Shown here: piece by piece, positions 50,867 to 60,840 of the stretch
Position numbering within the stretch: position 1 is the first letter of the stretch
Layout of the letters: each line of letters opens with the position of its first letter
NCBI GenBank assembly: GCA_947503275.1
Contig: CANNCZ010000002.1
Coordinates: forward strand, 826,733-890,732
Direction of reading: 5' to 3'
From: an uncultured Erythrobacter sp.
GTDB lineage: Bacteria > Pseudomonadota > Alphaproteobacteria > Sphingomonadales > Sphingomonadaceae
DNA: 64,000 nt
Notes under the pieces: model-generated
The model's database searches: none
Told to the model about the DNA's origin: nothing
What the model saw: only the letters and a program-made list of their open reading frames with translations
Made by a program: the position numbers and the translations under genes

Positions 50867-52891
50867 ATGACTCAATTGCTCAAAATCAGCCTGCCCGATG
50901 GATCCGTGCGCGAAATGGAGCCCGGCAGCTCGCCTGCTGACGTTGCTGCTGCGATTGGCCCCGGCCTTGCCAAAGCGGCGCTGGCGGCGCGCGTGGATGG
51001 TGAAGTGCGCGACCTTAATCGGCCATTCGATGGCGATGCTGAGCTGGCGCTGATCACTGCGCGTGATGAGGCGGATGCGCTTGAGCTGGTGCGCCATGAT
51101 TATGCGCATTTGCTGGCTGAGGCGGTGCAGGCGCTTTTCCCTGGTACGCAGATTACCTTTGGTCCTGCGACCGATGATGGCTTTTACTATGACGTGATGG
51201 CGCCAGCCAGTCGCGCGCCTTTCAGCAGTGAGGACTTGCCCGCGATCGAGGCGAAGATGCGCGAGTTGATCAAAGCGGACAAACCGCTGCGCCGAGAGGT
51301 GTGGTCACGCGCCGATCTGATCGCCAAATGGGAGGCCGATGGCGAAGCGTTCAAAGCGGAATGGGCCAAGGAACTGCCCGAGGGCGAGGAGTTGACGGTC
51401 TATTGGTCGGGTGATGATTGGCTCGATATGTGCCGCGGCCCGCATTTGGCCTCCACCGGAAAGCTGGACCCGGATGCGTTCAAATTGACCCGGATTGCCG
51501 GTGCATATTGGCGCGGGGATCAAAGCAATCCGCAATTGACGCGCATTTACGGCACGGGCTGGCTGAACAAGAAGCAGCTGAAACAGCACCTCCATAATCT
51601 GGAGGAGGCCGCGAAGCGCGATCACCGCAAGCTGGGCCGGGAAATGGACCTTTTTCACCTTCAGGAAGAGGCGCATGGCAGCGTTTTCTGGCACCCCAAA
51701 GGCTATATGATCTGGCGCGAGCTGGAGGCATATATGCGCCGCAAAATGGACGCGACCGGATACCGCGAGATCAAAACGCCGCAGCTGATGGATGTGCGCC
51801 AGTGGGAGCAATCGGGGCACTGGGGCAAATATGCCGAGAACATGTTTGCTGTGCCCGACATGGTGCCGCAAGTGGACGAAGACGGCGATGGGCCCGCCAA
51901 GCCTACGGTTGAAAAAGACGCCGATTGGATGGCGATCAAGCCGATGAATTGCCCCGCGCATGTGATCGTTTTTAAGCAAGGGATCACGTCTTATCGTGAC
52001 CTGCCAATCCGGCTGGGTGAGATGGGCTGTTGCCACCGCAATGAGCCGCATGGCGCGCTGCATGGATTGATGCGCGTGCGTCAATTCACTCAGGATGACG
52101 CACACATCTTCTGCACCGAAGAGCAAGTGGTCGAAGAGGTCCGCGCATTCTGCGAGCTCGCCAACAGCGTCTATAAGGACTTCGGCTTCACCTATCATGT
52201 GAAGCTGGCCCTGCGCCCTGAAAAGCGGTTCGGCTCCGAAGCGGACTGGGATAAAGCCGAGCAGGAATTGCGCGATGCTGTTGCTGAGGCAGGCATGGCG
52301 AATGAAGAGTTTGGGTGGGAAGAATTGCCGGGAGAGGGCGCGTTTTACGCGCCTAAGCTCGAATGGCATCTAACCGATGCTATCGGGCGCACATGGCAGG
52401 TTGGTACGATTCAGGGCGACCGGGTGCTGCCCGACCGGCTCGATGCGACATATGTTGGTGAAGATGGCGGGCGGCACCGCCCTGTCATGCTGCACCGCGC
52501 GATTTTCGGCTCTTATGAGCGTTTTATCGGTATTTTGATCGAACATTTCGCCGGCCGCCTGCCAGTGTGGCTTGCGCCAGTTCAAGCAGTGGTTGCCCCA
52601 ATTGTCTCCGACATTGATGGCTATGCGAGCGAGGTTGAGGCCAAACTGAAAGCCGCAGGTATTCGTGTGGAAAGCGACCTGCGCAACGAGAAGATCAACT
52701 ACAAAGTGCGCGAGCACTCGCTGGCAAAGGTGCCGCATCTGTTCGTCGTCGGTAAACGCGAGGCCGAAGAAGGCACTGTCGCAATCCGCACCTTGGGTGA
52801 AAAAGAGCAGCGTGTCATGCCTCTGGATGAAGCGGTCGCGATGCTGAAACAGGCCGCAACGCCGCCTGATTTGGCCGACCAAACGGCCTGA
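50867..52891 (+). CDS. thrS: Threonyl-tRNA synthetase
   Basis: A 674-residue class II synthetase with the usual domain order. An N-terminal TGS domain ([28 protein letters not shown]) precedes the editing domain ([25 protein letters not shown], with the HxxxH-type site). The catalytic core shows [14 protein letters not shown] with the zinc Cys, [28 protein letters not shown] (motif 2) and [15 protein letters not shown] (motif 3). The anticodon-binding domain is at the end. The frame is open upstream to 50690 but that part is Cys-rich and not conserved-looking, so I use ATG 50867. Confidence 0.97.
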   Translation: MTQLLKISLPDGSVREMEPGSSPADVAAAIGPGLAKAALAARVDGEVRDLNRPFDGDAELALITARDEADALELVRHDYAHLLAEAVQALFPGTQITFGPATDDGFYYDVMAPASRAPFSSEDLPAIEAKMRELIKADKPLRREVWSRADLIAKWEADGEAFKAEWAKELPEGEELTVYWSGDDWLDMCRGPHLASTGKLDPDAFKLTRIAGAYWRGDQSNPQLTRIYGTGWLNKKQLKQHLHNLEEAAKRDHRKLGREMDLFHLQEEAHGSVFWHPKGYMIWRELEAYMRRKMDATGYREIKTPQLMDVRQWEQSGHWGKYAENMFAVPDMVPQVDEDGDGPAKPTVEKDADWMAIKPMNCPAHVIVFKQGITSYRDLPIRLGEMGCCHRNEPHGALHGLMRVRQFTQDDAHIFCTEEQVVEEVRAFCELANSVYKDFGFTYHVKLALRPEKRFGSEADWDKAEQELRDAVAEAGMANEEFGWEELPGEGAFYAPKLEWHLTDAIGRTWQVGTIQGDRVLPDRLDATYVGEDGGRHRPVMLHRAIFGSYERFIGILIEHFAGRLPVWLAPVQAVVAPIVSDIDGYASEVEAKLKAAGIRVESDLRNEKINYKVREHSLAKVPHLFVVGKREAEEGTVAIRTLGEKEQRVMPLDEAVAMLKQAATPPDLADQTA

Positions 52892-52902
52892 CGAGGCTCT
52901 TC

Positions 52903-53646
52903 GTGGAGCTTCTCGCAGGCTTTTCTGCGACGCAATTCGGGATAGCATTCGCAGCGACATTTCTGTCCGCCTTCATTCGCGGGCTAACCGGGTTCGGCAT
53001 GGCGATCATATTGGTGCCGGTTTTGGCATTGGCGCTGCTGCCTGTTGAATCGGTCATGATTGCCAACGTGCTCGGCGTGCTGATCGGATTAAGCGAGATA
53101 CGCCGATTGGTGCGCGAGGCGGAAAAGTCGGCTTGGGTGATTTGCGCGATGGTTGTGCTCGCCACGCCTCCGGGGCTTTGGTTGCTCACTGTGACAGAGG
53201 CCGACCTTGCGCGGCTCATCATTGCATTGGTCGCCGTATTTGCCTTCGCGATTGTCCTGGTACCGCAATCGACCCGCGCGGTGCATGGGCCAATAGCCAC
53301 GGGCGGGGTTGGGCTGTTGAGCGGCCTTATGACGGGTTTCGCCGGAATGCCTGGGCCGCCAGTTGTTCCGTACTATGTTGGGCGAGACTTACCGCGCGCC
53401 GTGATGACAGCGTCCATGTTGCTGATCTTCACAGTGGCAGCGGCAACGGGTCTTGGCGCAGGCGCGGTATTGGGGAATCTTGATTGGGGGTTGGCCGGGC
53501 TTGCTCTCGCGCTGTTCCCAGCGGTTCTCTTAGGCAATTGGGTGGGAGCGCGCACTTCAGGCCGCGTTAGCGATAGAGCTTGGCGGATTTGCGTGGGATT
53601 GGTCTTGGGCGCTGTCGCCTTTACCGCACTGCTGAGACTGATTTGA
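52903..53646 (+). CDS. TauE/SafE-family (sulfite/organic anion) permease
   Basis: A 247-residue inner-membrane protein with about eight hydrophobic segments. FIRGLTGFGMAIILVPVLALALLP is the family's first inverted repeat, and GGVGLLSGLMTGFAGMPGPPVVPYYVG is the second. These proteins export sulfite, sulfoacetate or similar anions. No sulfur genes are adjacent, so the substrate is unknown. It starts with GTG 52903, 11 nt after thrS, and is probably read with it. Confidence 0.88.
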   Translation: MELLAGFSATQFGIAFAATFLSAFIRGLTGFGMAIILVPVLALALLPVESVMIANVLGVLIGLSEIRRLVREAEKSAWVICAMVVLATPPGLWLLTVTEADLARLIIALVAVFAFAIVLVPQSTRAVHGPIATGGVGLLSGLMTGFAGMPGPPVVPYYVGRDLPRAVMTASMLLIFTVAAATGLGAGAVLGNLDWGLAGLALALFPAVLLGNWVGARTSGRVSDRAWRICVGLVLGAVAFTALLRLI

Positions 53647-53671
53647 CGTTTTGCCTTTGAGTGGCAGCGCC

Positions 53672-53806
53672 TCAGAGTGGCAGAGGTTGCCCAGCGAGGA
53701 TCAACGCGGCTCCGCAGGCGAGCACGATCACGCTACCGGCGGCGTCGAATTGACGAGCGCGGGCGGCCGCATAGGTGCTGCGAGAGAGGGCGATGGCTTT
53801 TTCCAT
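53672..53806 (-). CDS. Possible 44-residue membrane microprotein downstream of agmatine deiminase
   Basis: An uninterrupted minus-strand frame (ATG 53806-53804, TGA 53674-53672) encodes a 44-residue peptide with a basic N-terminal helix (RSTYAAARARQFDAA) and one hydrophobic segment (GSVIVLACGAALILAG). It begins 35 nt after the agmatine deiminase stop on the same strand. The ribosome binding site is weak. The amphipathic-then-hydrophobic layout favours a real protein, but conservation is unknown. Confidence 0.4.
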   Translation of the reverse strand: MEKAIALSRSTYAAARARQFDAAGSVIVLACGAALILAGQPLPL

Positions 53807-53841
53807 GGCACCCAAAATCGCGCAAAATTCCTAACAGTGCG

Positions 53842-54834
53842 TTAACTTTTCGCTTTGGGAGCGCCTGGCATTTGCTGGCTGGCGCAATGAAATCCGCCTC
53901 CGCCTGCTAAGACCGCATCTGCAGGCAGGCCGATAGTGGCCCGGTCGGGGAAGAGATTGGCAATGGCTTCAACCCCAGCTTCATCATACGGTGATCCAAA
54001 AGTGGGGACCACGACCAGATGCGTCGTGATTGCGAAATTGACGTAACTCGCCGGTTCGATTGCGCCGTCTCGAATGATCAGGCCGGGGGACGGGACGTTC
54101 AAGACCTCCACACCAGCTCGTTCAGCACGGCGCCGCGCATCGGCATAGATTGCCGCATTGGGATCATTGACCCCGGTTGCTTCTGGCACCACCAGCCTGC
54201 CGGGACCGACAAAGCGCGCCAGATTGTCGACGTGGCCATCGGTGTGATCGTTAATCAGACCATCACCCAGCCACAGCACGCGGTCGAAGCCCAGCGAGCG
54301 TGCAAGCTCCGCTTCGATCGCGCGTTTCGACATGCCCGGATTGCGGTTGGGGTTCAGAAGGCACTGCTGAGTCGTCGCGACAAGGCCGGTGCCATCGCCA
54401 TCCAACGCGCCGCCTTCAAGCACCACGGGTGATGTCTCAACGGCCAAGCCCGCATCGCGAGCAAGCTCTGCCCCGATGCTCTCATCACCGGGCATTTTGT
54501 ATTTGCCGCCCCAGCCATTGAAGCCGAATCTGCGTGCGGATTGGGCATCGCCATCGTGTACGACCAAAGGCCCCGTATCGCGCAGCCAGATATCGCCATA
54601 GACACGCCGTTCGACACGGACCGCACCGCTCACCAAGTCCCTCGCACGCGCTTCATTGGTGGCATCGCGCACAAGCAAGCGCACCTCTTGCCCGCAATCC
54701 GCGACCGCATTGGCGAAGGCTGCAATCTGCTCTTGCGCGCGCTCCAGATAACCCGGCCACTCCTCGGCCAAATGTGGAAAGCCGATCCACAGCCAGTCCT
54801 GCGGCGCCCATTCAGGGGGCATCAGAACGGCCAT
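53842..54834 (-). CDS. Agmatine deiminase / porphyromonas-type peptidylarginine deiminase family
   Basis: A 330-residue guanidino-modifying enzyme. It probably hydrolyses agmatine to N-carbamoylputrescine and ammonia, in polyamine synthesis. The catalytic Cys is near the C-terminus in AGGGGFHCASQQMP, the His region is DHTDGHVDNLARF, and the Asp/Trp segment is DIWLRDTGPLV. FGFNGWGGKY and EGGALDGDGTGLVATTQQCLLNPNRNP are also family motifs. The N-terminus MPPEWAPQDWLWIGFPH is the standard start. It is slightly shorter than many AguA proteins, so another guanidine substrate is possible. No polyamine amidohydrolase gene is adjacent. Confidence 0.9.
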   Translation of the reverse strand: MAVLMPPEWAPQDWLWIGFPHLAEEWPGYLERAQEQIAAFANAVADCGQEVRLLVRDATNEARARDLVSGAVRVERRVYGDIWLRDTGPLVVHDGDAQSARRFGFNGWGGKYKMPGDESIGAELARDAGLAVETSPVVLEGGALDGDGTGLVATTQQCLLNPNRNPGMSKRAIEAELARSLGFDRVLWLGDGLINDHTDGHVDNLARFVGPGRLVVPEATGVNDPNAAIYADARRRAERAGVEVLNVPSPGLIIRDGAIEPASYVNFAITTHLVVVPTFGSPYDEAGVEAIANLFPDRATIGLPADAVLAGGGGFHCASQQMPGAPKAKS

Positions 54835-54875
54835 GGATCGGCTCTCTACTCGTTCAAGTCTGGTCTAGATGCTGT

Positions 54876-56582
54876 TCAGCACCCAGTCTCCGCCGAAGCG
54901 CAGCTTTCATCACGGATGGCGCGGAATTCATCGCCTTCGTTCCAGTTTGGCCAGCTCTCGCTCATCGCCATCATCCGACCAAGGCGATACATGAGTTGGA
55001 GGTCGCCCATGACGCCGGACCAATCCCAGTTTTCGTCGAATTCGTCTTTTGGCCCGTGATACCGGTTGTCGCGGTAATCTTTCGCCACCGCTTCACCCGC
55101 CTCGCGGCCACCTTCGATCAGGTCTTCACCACCATCGACATACAGCATCGGCACGCCTTCTTTGGCGAATGCGAAATGGTCGGAGCGGTAATAGTAGCCT
55201 GCCTCCGGGCTGGGGTTAGGCGTGGCGACGCGGCCATCGGCGCTCAGTGCCGCCTCTAGGAACAGGTCGAGCTGCGATTTGCCCGGTCCCACTACGGTCA
55301 CATCGCGCGATGGACCAGCAACGAGGAATGCGTCCATGTTCACCCCACCAACGGTTTGGTCGAGTGGAAAGATCGGGTTCGCCGCATAGTAATACGCACC
55401 CAGCAAACCCGACTCCTCAGCTGTTACCGCCAAGAAAACCAGACTGCGGTTTGGCGCGCCAGCTTTGCCATGCGCCTCTGCCAAAGCGACGAGAGCAGCT
55501 GTGCCTGTCGCGTTGTCGACTGCACCGTTGCAGATATCATCGCCATCATCGGCCGGCGGGTTGCAGGTACCGAGGTGATCCCAATGCGCGGTGTGAAGCA
55601 CATATTCATCCGGCGCCTCGCTGCCCGGCAATATGCCGATGACGTTCTGCGAAGTGAAGCTGCGGAATTCGTTTTGGAAGCTGGTTGACGCTGTCATGCC
55701 TAACTCAACCGCTTCGAAGCCTTCTTCCTTTGCGGCGGCTGTCAATGCGTCCAAATCCTGCCCTGCGGCAGAAAGAATTTCGCGCGCGACTTCTTTCTGA
55801 ACCCAGCCATTCACGCTGGTCATTTCAGGCGCGTTTTCGCCGCGTTGAGGATAGGCTTGTGGGCCGCCCCATGAGCTTTCGACCACATTCCAGCCATAGC
55901 TGGCCGGTTCAGTATCATGGACGATCAACGCGCCCGCTGCACCTTGGCGCGCGGCTTCTTCGTATTTGTAGGTCCAACGGCCATAAAACGTCATCGCCTT
56001 GCCGTTGAATGTGCCCTCCAGCCCCTCTGTTTCCCAATCGGGATCATTCACGAGGATGACGACCGTTTTGCCTTCGACATCGACGCCTTCATAGTCGTTC
56101 CAGCCACGCTCTGGTGCGTTGATGCCGTATCCGACAAAGACCATTTCGCTATTCGCGAGCTGTGTCTGAGCGTCTTCGCGATACGTGACGCCGGTCCATT
56201 CGCTACCGTAATCAAAAGCGAGATCGGTTTCGCCATTGGTGATGGTCAGTGGCGCGAAATTGCTGCCGGTGATCTCCACCAAAGGCACTTCCTGCACCCA
56301 GCTATCGCCATTGCCGGGTTGCAAGCCCGCTGCTTCAAACCGCTCGGTTAGCAAGGCTACCGTTAGCTCTTCGCCTTCGGTGCCGGGCATGCGTCCGCCA
56401 AACTCGTCGGTCGACAATGTTCGCGTGATATCGATCATGGTCGCTTCGGAAATATCGCCCGCTTCGACCTCTGGAATGTCAAGTGCAGGCCCGTCAGAAC
56501 CTGACAGCCCCATATCCTCGCAACCGGTCAATGCCAGCGCTCCAGCGGCCAATCCGGCCAGCATGATGGCGCGTTTGATCAT
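54876..56582 (-). CDS. M28-family metallopeptidase lipoprotein with PA domain
   Basis: A 568-residue zinc aminopeptidase. The signal LAGLAAGALALTGC has its lipobox Cys near residue 21, so it should be envelope-anchored. A protease-associated domain is inserted at about residues 150-300 (GARQ-type AARQGAAGALIVHDTEPASYGW). The catalytic M28 part follows: HTAHWDHLGTC, NGAVDNATGTAALVALAEA, FLAVTAEESGLLGAYYYA, MDAFLVAGPSRDV and the late YYRSDHFAFAKEGVP. These carry the zinc ligands His, Asp, Glu, Asp and His. It probably releases amino acids from peptides outside the cytoplasm. Confidence 0.93.
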   Translation of the reverse strand: MIKRAIMLAGLAAGALALTGCEDMGLSGSDGPALDIPEVEAGDISEATMIDITRTLSTDEFGGRMPGTEGEELTVALLTERFEAAGLQPGNGDSWVQEVPLVEITGSNFAPLTITNGETDLAFDYGSEWTGVTYREDAQTQLANSEMVFVGYGINAPERGWNDYEGVDVEGKTVVILVNDPDWETEGLEGTFNGKAMTFYGRWTYKYEEAARQGAAGALIVHDTEPASYGWNVVESSWGGPQAYPQRGENAPEMTSVNGWVQKEVAREILSAAGQDLDALTAAAKEEGFEAVELGMTASTSFQNEFRSFTSQNVIGILPGSEAPDEYVLHTAHWDHLGTCNPPADDGDDICNGAVDNATGTAALVALAEAHGKAGAPNRSLVFLAVTAEESGLLGAYYYAANPIFPLDQTVGGVNMDAFLVAGPSRDVTVVGPGKSQLDLFLEAALSADGRVATPNPSPEAGYYYRSDHFAFAKEGVPMLYVDGGEDLIEGGREAGEAVAKDYRDNRYHGPKDEFDENWDWSGVMGDLQLMYRLGRMMAMSESWPNWNEGDEFRAIRDESCASAETGC

Positions 56583-56665
56583 GTGATGTGTCCTTTTATT
56601 CGGCAAATTCGCTGCGTCTCTCTTGCAGATGGGCTTGCAGGCCGCAACCGGCTTGGCCAAGGATC

Positions 56666-59398
56666 ATGGTTATGGCCGAGCAAGCGGAACCGGATTGGGC
56701 AGAGGCGCTGACGCGTGCGCGGACACACGCACCCTTTCTGGCGCGCGCGTTGGATCGGCAAGGCGAGTTGGCTGAGATGTTAGCGCGTGGCGAAGGCGAA
56801 GCGGCGCTGACATGGGCAAACGCACGCGGCGAGCATGAGGATGCAGGCGTGGGATTGCGCCGGCATCGGTTGGCTTTGGCGGCAACACTTGCGGTCGGCG
56901 ATTTGGCGGGCGCGTTTGCGTTGCCCCGTGTTTTGAGCGAGCTTTCGAGCTTCGCTGATCAAGCTCTGGATTGCGCGATCCGCACGGCCATTGCTGAACG
57001 CACAGGGGCCGATAATTGCGCAGGCATGATCGCCTTGGCTTTGGGCAAACAGGGCGCGGGAGAACTCAATTACTCCTCCGATATCGACCCGATCCTGCTT
57101 TATGATCCTGCCACTTTGACGCGGCGCGAGAGTGATGATCCGGGCGAGGCCGCACAGCGTTATGCCCGGCGGGTGGTGCAATTGCTGTCCGACAATACGG
57201 CCGAAGGGTATGTGCTACGCGTCGATCTAAGATTGCGCCCGGCAAGCGAGGTCAGTCCGTTGGCGGTCCCGCGAGCGACGGCAATGGCGCATTATCAGGG
57301 ACAGGCTCTAGCGTGGGAGCGAGCCGCCTTTATTCGTGCGAGAGCGGCTGCGGGAGATATTGCCGCGGGCGAAGCATTTCTGGGTGAAATCGCGCCATTT
57401 GTTTGGCGTCAGGCGCTAGATTTCGGCGCGATTGAGGAAATACGCGCGCTCACCCGACGTATTCGCGATAACAATAGCGGGCCTGATCAACCCGGACCGG
57501 GCTTCGATGTGAAACGGGGGCGCGGCGGGATTAGAGAGATCGAATTTTTCGCTCAAACGCATCAGCTCATCCATGGCGGACGTGATGCATCTTTAAGGGT
57601 GCGGGGCACGCGCGCGGCGTTGGATGCGCTGGCATCGGCGGGCCGGATTGAAGCCGATCATGCGCGCATTCTTGGCGAGGGATATGATCGCCTGCGGACC
57701 ATTGAGCACCGCCTGCAAATGGTGAATGATCGCCAGACGCATGAACTGCCAGAGGGTGATGCTCTCGCTGGCGTGGCGTATCTGGACGGGATGGGGAGCG
57801 GCGCCGCGCTCGTCGCAGAACTGACTGAGCTGACGGCGGAAACGGCGCGTATTTACGAAACTCTCATCGGGCGAGAGAGCGCAAGCGCTCCAGCAACACC
57901 TCGGCCCAGCGAATTGGCTACCGATTTCAAAACGCTTGAGTTCAAACAGCCCGAAGCTTTGGCAAAGCGCGTTGAAGGTTGGCGCGATGGTCGGTTCGCA
58001 TCGGTTCGCTCTCCCCAAGCCATCGCGGCGTTCGATGCGCTCTTGCCCAAACTGATGAGCGCACTCGCGACAAGCGATGATCCTGATCGCGCGATCACCC
58101 GGTGGGAAAGTGTTCTCGAACGAGCGCCCTCAGCCATCACACTATTTCGGCTGTTGGTGGCAGAGCCGGAACTGCTTGAGCGATTGGTCGCTACATTGAC
58201 GCTCGCCCCGACACTTGCAGATGAGCTGGGCCGACGCCCGGAATTGCTCGATGTGCTGATCGATCCAAAGCCGTTTGACTTTGATGATCCGGTGCGTGCG
58301 ATGATCGAACGGATGGAGGAACGATGCGCGCGCGGCGACTACGAAGCGCAACTCGACAGCATCCGCTGGGTTACAGGTGAAACGCGCTTTGCCTTGGGCG
58401 TCGCATTGATCGAACACAGCCAAAAGCCATCAGTGATTGCGCAGGGCCTTTCCGCCACAGCTGAGGCCGCAATTGATGTGGCTGTCCGTGCGGCAAGCCA
58501 GGAATTTGCCAAGACGCACGGGAGGATTGCCGGCGGTGAGTTGATTGTGCTGGGCCTAGGCAGGCTAGGTGGCGGTGCGCTGACTCACACTTCCGATCTC
58601 GACATGATCTATCTGTTCACCGGTGAGTTTGACGCGCAGTCCGATGGCGTACGGCCGCTGGGTGCGACCTTGTATTTCAACCGCTTGGCTAGCCGGGTGA
58701 GCGCGGCTTTGTCTGTACCCACGGCGCAAGGGGCGCTGTACGAAGTGGACACGAGACTGCGCCCTCAAGGCAACCAGGGCCCGCTGGCAGTGTCGCTTGA
58801 TGCCTTCGCGAAGTATCAGCGCGAGGCGGCGTGGATTTGGGAGCATATGGCGTTGACCAGAGCGCGCGTTTTGGTCGGATCGCCAGCTGCTCGCGCGCAA
58901 GTTGATGCAACCGTCGCAGACGTCTTGTGCAAGCGGCGCGATCCCGCCGAACTGCGCAAAGCGGTGTTGAAAATGCGCGGTGAAATGGCGGAGCATAAGG
59001 AGCCTAAAGGCTTGTTGGATGTGAAACTTTTGCGAGGTGGGTTGGTCGATGTGGAGTTCCTGGTCCACTTCCTACAACTGCGTCATGGGCATGAGATCGG
59101 CGGTGATCGCACCTCGACGCTCAATCCCGATTTGATGAGCGCGATCCGTTCTTTGGCCAGTGAAGGCTTGGCCGATCAGGAATTGGCGAGCGCTTATGAC
59201 TTACTGACCGGCATGTTGGTGGCAGGGCGGTTGTTGTCACATGATGGCCAAAAGCCGGCACCCGCTGCGGCGAAAGCGCTTGCACGGGCCTGCGGTCACA
59301 CTAGCTATGCAAAACTGAAAAACGACTTTGCCGATGCGCGCACGATTGTGGCGCGCTGTTGGTCGGACACATTTGAACAATCGCTGGAGATAGAATGA
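56666..59398 (+). CDS. glnE: Bifunctional glutamine synthetase adenylyltransferase/deadenylase GlnE
   Basis: GlnE adds and removes AMP on glutamine synthetase in response to PII. The 910-residue product has two nucleotidyltransferase domains: LNYSSDIDPILLYDPATL in the N-terminal deadenylating half and LTHTSDLDMIYLFTGEF in the C-terminal adenylating half. KRGRGGIREIEFFAQTHQLIHGG and KLLRGGLVDVEFLVHFLQLRHG are the matching helical-domain signatures. I start at ATG 56666 (or 56672); the upstream in-frame codons lie in the divergent gene's promoter region. The bcp ATG overlaps the stop. Confidence 0.95.
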   Translation: MVMAEQAEPDWAEALTRARTHAPFLARALDRQGELAEMLARGEGEAALTWANARGEHEDAGVGLRRHRLALAATLAVGDLAGAFALPRVLSELSSFADQALDCAIRTAIAERTGADNCAGMIALALGKQGAGELNYSSDIDPILLYDPATLTRRESDDPGEAAQRYARRVVQLLSDNTAEGYVLRVDLRLRPASEVSPLAVPRATAMAHYQGQALAWERAAFIRARAAAGDIAAGEAFLGEIAPFVWRQALDFGAIEEIRALTRRIRDNNSGPDQPGPGFDVKRGRGGIREIEFFAQTHQLIHGGRDASLRVRGTRAALDALASAGRIEADHARILGEGYDRLRTIEHRLQMVNDRQTHELPEGDALAGVAYLDGMGSGAALVAELTELTAETARIYETLIGRESASAPATPRPSELATDFKTLEFKQPEALAKRVEGWRDGRFASVRSPQAIAAFDALLPKLMSALATSDDPDRAITRWESVLERAPSAITLFRLLVAEPELLERLVATLTLAPTLADELGRRPELLDVLIDPKPFDFDDPVRAMIERMEERCARGDYEAQLDSIRWVTGETRFALGVALIEHSQKPSVIAQGLSATAEAAIDVAVRAASQEFAKTHGRIAGGELIVLGLGRLGGGALTHTSDLDMIYLFTGEFDAQSDGVRPLGATLYFNRLASRVSAALSVPTAQGALYEVDTRLRPQGNQGPLAVSLDAFAKYQREAAWIWEHMALTRARVLVGSPAARAQVDATVADVLCKRRDPAELRKAVLKMRGEMAEHKEPKGLLDVKLLRGGLVDVEFLVHFLQLRHGHEIGGDRTSTLNPDLMSAIRSLASEGLADQELASAYDLLTGMLVAGRLLSHDGQKPAPAAAKALARACGHTSYAKLKNDFADARTIVARCWSDTFEQSLEIE

Positions 59399-59871
59399 TG
59401 AGCAGTTTCCCCGCAGCTGGCGACGCAATGCCCGATATCGAAATGGGAACGCCCGATGGCGGCAGCGTCAAACCCTCCGATTTCAAGGGCAAAAGCCTCG
59501 TCGTCTTTTTCTACCCCAAAGACAACACGCCCGGCTGCACCACAGAGGCGAAGGATTTCACCGCCTTGAAAGCCGATTTCCAAGCGGCGGGTGTGGAATT
59601 GCTGGGCGTCAGCAAGGATTCGGCGAAAAAGCACCAGAACTTTATCGCCAAGCATGATCTGACAACGCCATTGGCAACCGATGCGGAGGAAGGCGGACTT
59701 TCCGATACTCTGGGCATTTGGACCGAAAAACAGATGTACGGAAAGACCTATATGGGCATGGTCCGATCAACCTATCTGGTCGATGCTACTGGTAAAATCG
59801 CACAGGTTTGGAACAAGGTGAAAGTCAAAGGGCACGCTGAAGAAGTGCTGGCGGCAGCAAAGGCACTTTGA
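59395..59871 (+). CDS. bcp: Thioredoxin-dependent peroxiredoxin, BCP/PrxQ type
   Basis: A 158-residue peroxiredoxin that reduces hydroperoxides. The active-site segment is FFYPKDNTPGCTTEAKDF with the peroxidatic Cys48. It is the only cysteine in the protein, so the intramolecular resolving Cys of many BCPs is absent and it should work by a 1-Cys mechanism with an external thiol. STYLVDATGKIAQVW is the typical later strand. ATGATG offers starts at 59395 and 59398; the first overlaps the glnE stop (ATGA). Confidence 0.93.
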   Translation: MMSSFPAAGDAMPDIEMGTPDGGSVKPSDFKGKSLVVFFYPKDNTPGCTTEAKDFTALKADFQAAGVELLGVSKDSAKKHQNFIAKHDLTTPLATDAEEGGLSDTLGIWTEKQMYGKTYMGMVRSTYLVDATGKIAQVWNKVKVKGHAEEVLAAAKAL

Positions 59872-59878
59872 CCCTCTG

Positions 59879-60682
59879 ATGCAATCCGTTGCTCGTGCTA
59901 TTCGCGCTGCGCTTTTGACAGGTAATCCGCGCGCCAAATGTTTCGCGACACGTGATGTTGCACGGCGATGGCGGCGCGGTGATTTGGCGTTTGCGTTTGA
60001 TGTGGACATGCCAGACCAACCCGCATGGCCCGACAGTCCCGAACTGCTTCCCCCGGCGCAAATGCCCAAACGCGGCAAATTTGGCTCCGAGCGCGGGAGG
60101 ATCGCATTGTGGCATAGCCTTGCGCACATCGAATTTGTCGCGATTGATTTGGCGCTGGATATGGCGGGGCGCTTTGGAGGTCAGCTGAGTGAGGAGGAGG
60201 GGCGCGAATTCGTCTCCGACTTTCTGGATGTTGCTGCGGACGAAGCGATGCACTTTGCTCTGCTCGCGCGAAAGCTGGAGAGCCTAGGCTCATCCTATGG
60301 CGCGCTACCTGCGCATGGCGGATTGTGGCAAGCGGCGCATGAGACGCGCAATGATATCGCGGCGCGATTGGCGGTCGTGCCGATGGTGTTGGAGGCACGG
60401 GGCCTTGACGTCACACCTGCCACTTTGGAGCGGGTTAAAGCGGCGGGTGATGAGCATGGTGCAAAAATTCTTGCCCGCATTCTTGACGACGAAATTCGGC
60501 ATGTCGGATTCGGCACAAAGCACTTTTTGAGAGCTGCGGAACGCGACGGTAAGATTCCCGAAATCATGTGGAAATCCCTAGTTCGTGCGCACTTCAGAGG
60601 CCCGATAAAGCCGCCATTTAACGACTCAGCGCGTCTTGCAGCCGGTTTGTCGCGAGAGTTTTACGAAGATGTTGCGAATTAA
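59879..60682 (+). CDS. DUF455 ferritin-like protein
   Basis: A 267-residue helical protein of the DUF455 group. The diiron-type ligands expected in this ferritin-like family are visible in LWHSLAHIEFVAIDLALDMAG, VAADEAMHFALLARKLE and ILDDEIRHVGFGTKHFL: paired E..H motifs separated by the usual spacing. The biochemical role is not known; relatives include tRNA-modifying MiaE-like diiron proteins. It starts 7 nt after bcp on the same strand and is probably read with glnE and bcp. Confidence 0.88.
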   Translation: MQSVARAIRAALLTGNPRAKCFATRDVARRWRRGDLAFAFDVDMPDQPAWPDSPELLPPAQMPKRGKFGSERGRIALWHSLAHIEFVAIDLALDMAGRFGGQLSEEEGREFVSDFLDVAADEAMHFALLARKLESLGSSYGALPAHGGLWQAAHETRNDIAARLAVVPMVLEARGLDVTPATLERVKAAGDEHGAKILARILDDEIRHVGFGTKHFLRAAERDGKIPEIMWKSLVRAHFRGPIKPPFNDSARLAAGLSREFYEDVAN

Positions 60683-60840
60683 CGAATCGCGCCGATAACT
60701 CCTGACACATATTGAGATGTGGGGATCTCAGCACACCGGTTGAAGCGCGTCATCGAGCTGAAAGGCTCGAAAAAGAGAGCATAATAGGTCGCCTCCAACC
60801 CTTACGAATGGCGCGAACCGCCAGTCAGGACCGGGTTAGT

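Noticed and set aside
51305-52369. Long open frame antisense to thrS and similar frames antisense to purH, the amidohydrolases and GDH
   Set aside because: They lie opposite well-supported genes, have the biased composition of GC-rich shadows and no recognisable domains.
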